A stretch of 13,588 nt of DNA. Origin: Leucobacter sp. (lineage in GTDB: Bacteria; Actinomycetota; Actinomycetes; Actinomycetales; Microbacteriaceae). The position numbers were made by a program, and so were the translations under genes. This document shows positions 13,256 through 13,588 of the stretch, piece after piece (the stretch's first letter is position 1; each line of letters begins with the position of its first letter). The stretch lies in contig JAAZHL010000258.1 of NCBI GenBank assembly GCA_012510755.1, forward strand, positions 1-13,588, written 5' to 3'. The notes under the pieces are model-generated. The model was given only the letters and a program-made list of their open reading frames with translations, had not been told where the DNA came from and did not search any database.

Positions 13256-13588
13256 AACTGCGGCCCGGCCGTGCGACCCCGCTTCAGTTCATAAAAGCCG
13301 TCAACGCTCGCGGCCGCATAAATGCCGTCCCACAGTTTGAGCGCTTGCTCGCCGGTGGGCGCAGGCGTCACCACCGGGCCAAAGAAGGCAACCCCGTTAA
13401 TCGAGATGATCGGCACGCCCACGTCAGGGCCGGCAATGGCCAACGCATGCTCTGTGTTCGCACGCAACTGCTCATCGCTCGACTCGTCGTCAGCAGCCGC
13501 AGCCAACGCAGGGTCGAGCCCAACCGCGGCGAGTGACTCGGCGATGATCGTGTCGAAGTCCTCTCGTTCGCCAGGGTGCCGACGCTTG
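13252..13588 (-). CDS. Rv2466c-type mycothiol-dependent nitroreductase / DsbA-family protein, N-terminus beyond window
   Basis: The last 111 residues are visible, and the frame is open to the window edge. NGVAFFGPVVTPAPTGEQALKLWDG and the C-terminal FYELKRGRTAGPQF match the end of M. tuberculosis Rv2466c, a DsbA-fold thioredoxin-like enzyme of about 207 residues that uses mycothiol and can reduce nitro compounds. About 95 residues should be missing, including the CxxC active site, so activity cannot be judged. The cis-proline segment before the strand is present as DVGVPIISING. Its position upstream of rpiB and nei copies the Rv2466c-Rv2465c-Rv2464c order. The stop TGA at 13252-13254 is embedded in a 15-bp tandem repeat. 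Confidence 0.88.
   Translation of the reverse strand, partial: KRRHPGEREDFDTIIAESLAAVGLDPALAAAADDESSDEQLRANTEHALAIAGPDVGVPIISINGVAFFGPVVTPAPTGEQALKLWDGIYAAASVDGFYELKRGRTAGPQF

Overview
The window is a GC-rich, gene-dense piece of an actinobacterial chromosome, most likely Microbacteriaceae or a close relative. Three signs support this: many GTG starts and 4-base GTGA overlaps, a mycothiol-type nitroreductase relative, and a gene order nitroreductase - rpiB - nei that matches Mycobacterium tuberculosis Rv2466c-Rv2465c-Rv2464c (recalled synteny, not searched).

Left part (1-2411): a divergent pair for the p-aminobenzoate branch of folate synthesis. On the minus strand is pabB (aminodeoxychorismate synthase component I, C-terminus cut by the window edge). 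On the plus strand is a class IV aminotransferase, probably pabC (aminodeoxychorismate lyase). The 314-base gap between them holds three direct 25-bp repeats that resemble the end of an insertion sequence, but no transposase.

Middle (2451-8419, minus strand): a complete cytochrome bd operon transcribed cydA-cydB-cydD-cydC. CydA and CydB form the quinol oxidase; CydD and CydC form the heterodimeric ABC transporter needed to assemble it. cydD and cydC overlap by 4 bases, and the end of cydD carries a 15-bp tandem repeat.

A 232-base intergenic region (8420-8651) follows, with three 22-bp-spaced palindromes. After it a plus-strand two-gene operon (8652-10789) encodes an App1-type phosphatidate phosphatase domain protein and an FUSC/aromatic-acid-exporter-type membrane protein. 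A strong hairpin terminator at 10799-10833 separates this operon from the convergent gene.

Right part (10845-13588, minus strand): a YceI-family protein with a MarR-style operator pair at its promoter, then nei (endonuclease VIII-type DNA glycosylase), rpiB (ribose-5-phosphate isomerase B) and the C-terminal half of an Rv2466c-type nitroreductase.

No defence system, prophage, CRISPR array, rRNA or tRNA was seen. Most of the window is ordinary housekeeping. The most unusual feature is the density of short, mutually unrelated tandem repeats: in-frame ones in pabB, pabC and cydD, one at the 3' end of the nitroreductase gene, and non-coding ones at 1321-1395 and 8557-8622. The App1-FUSC operon with its operator array is the least characterised functional unit.
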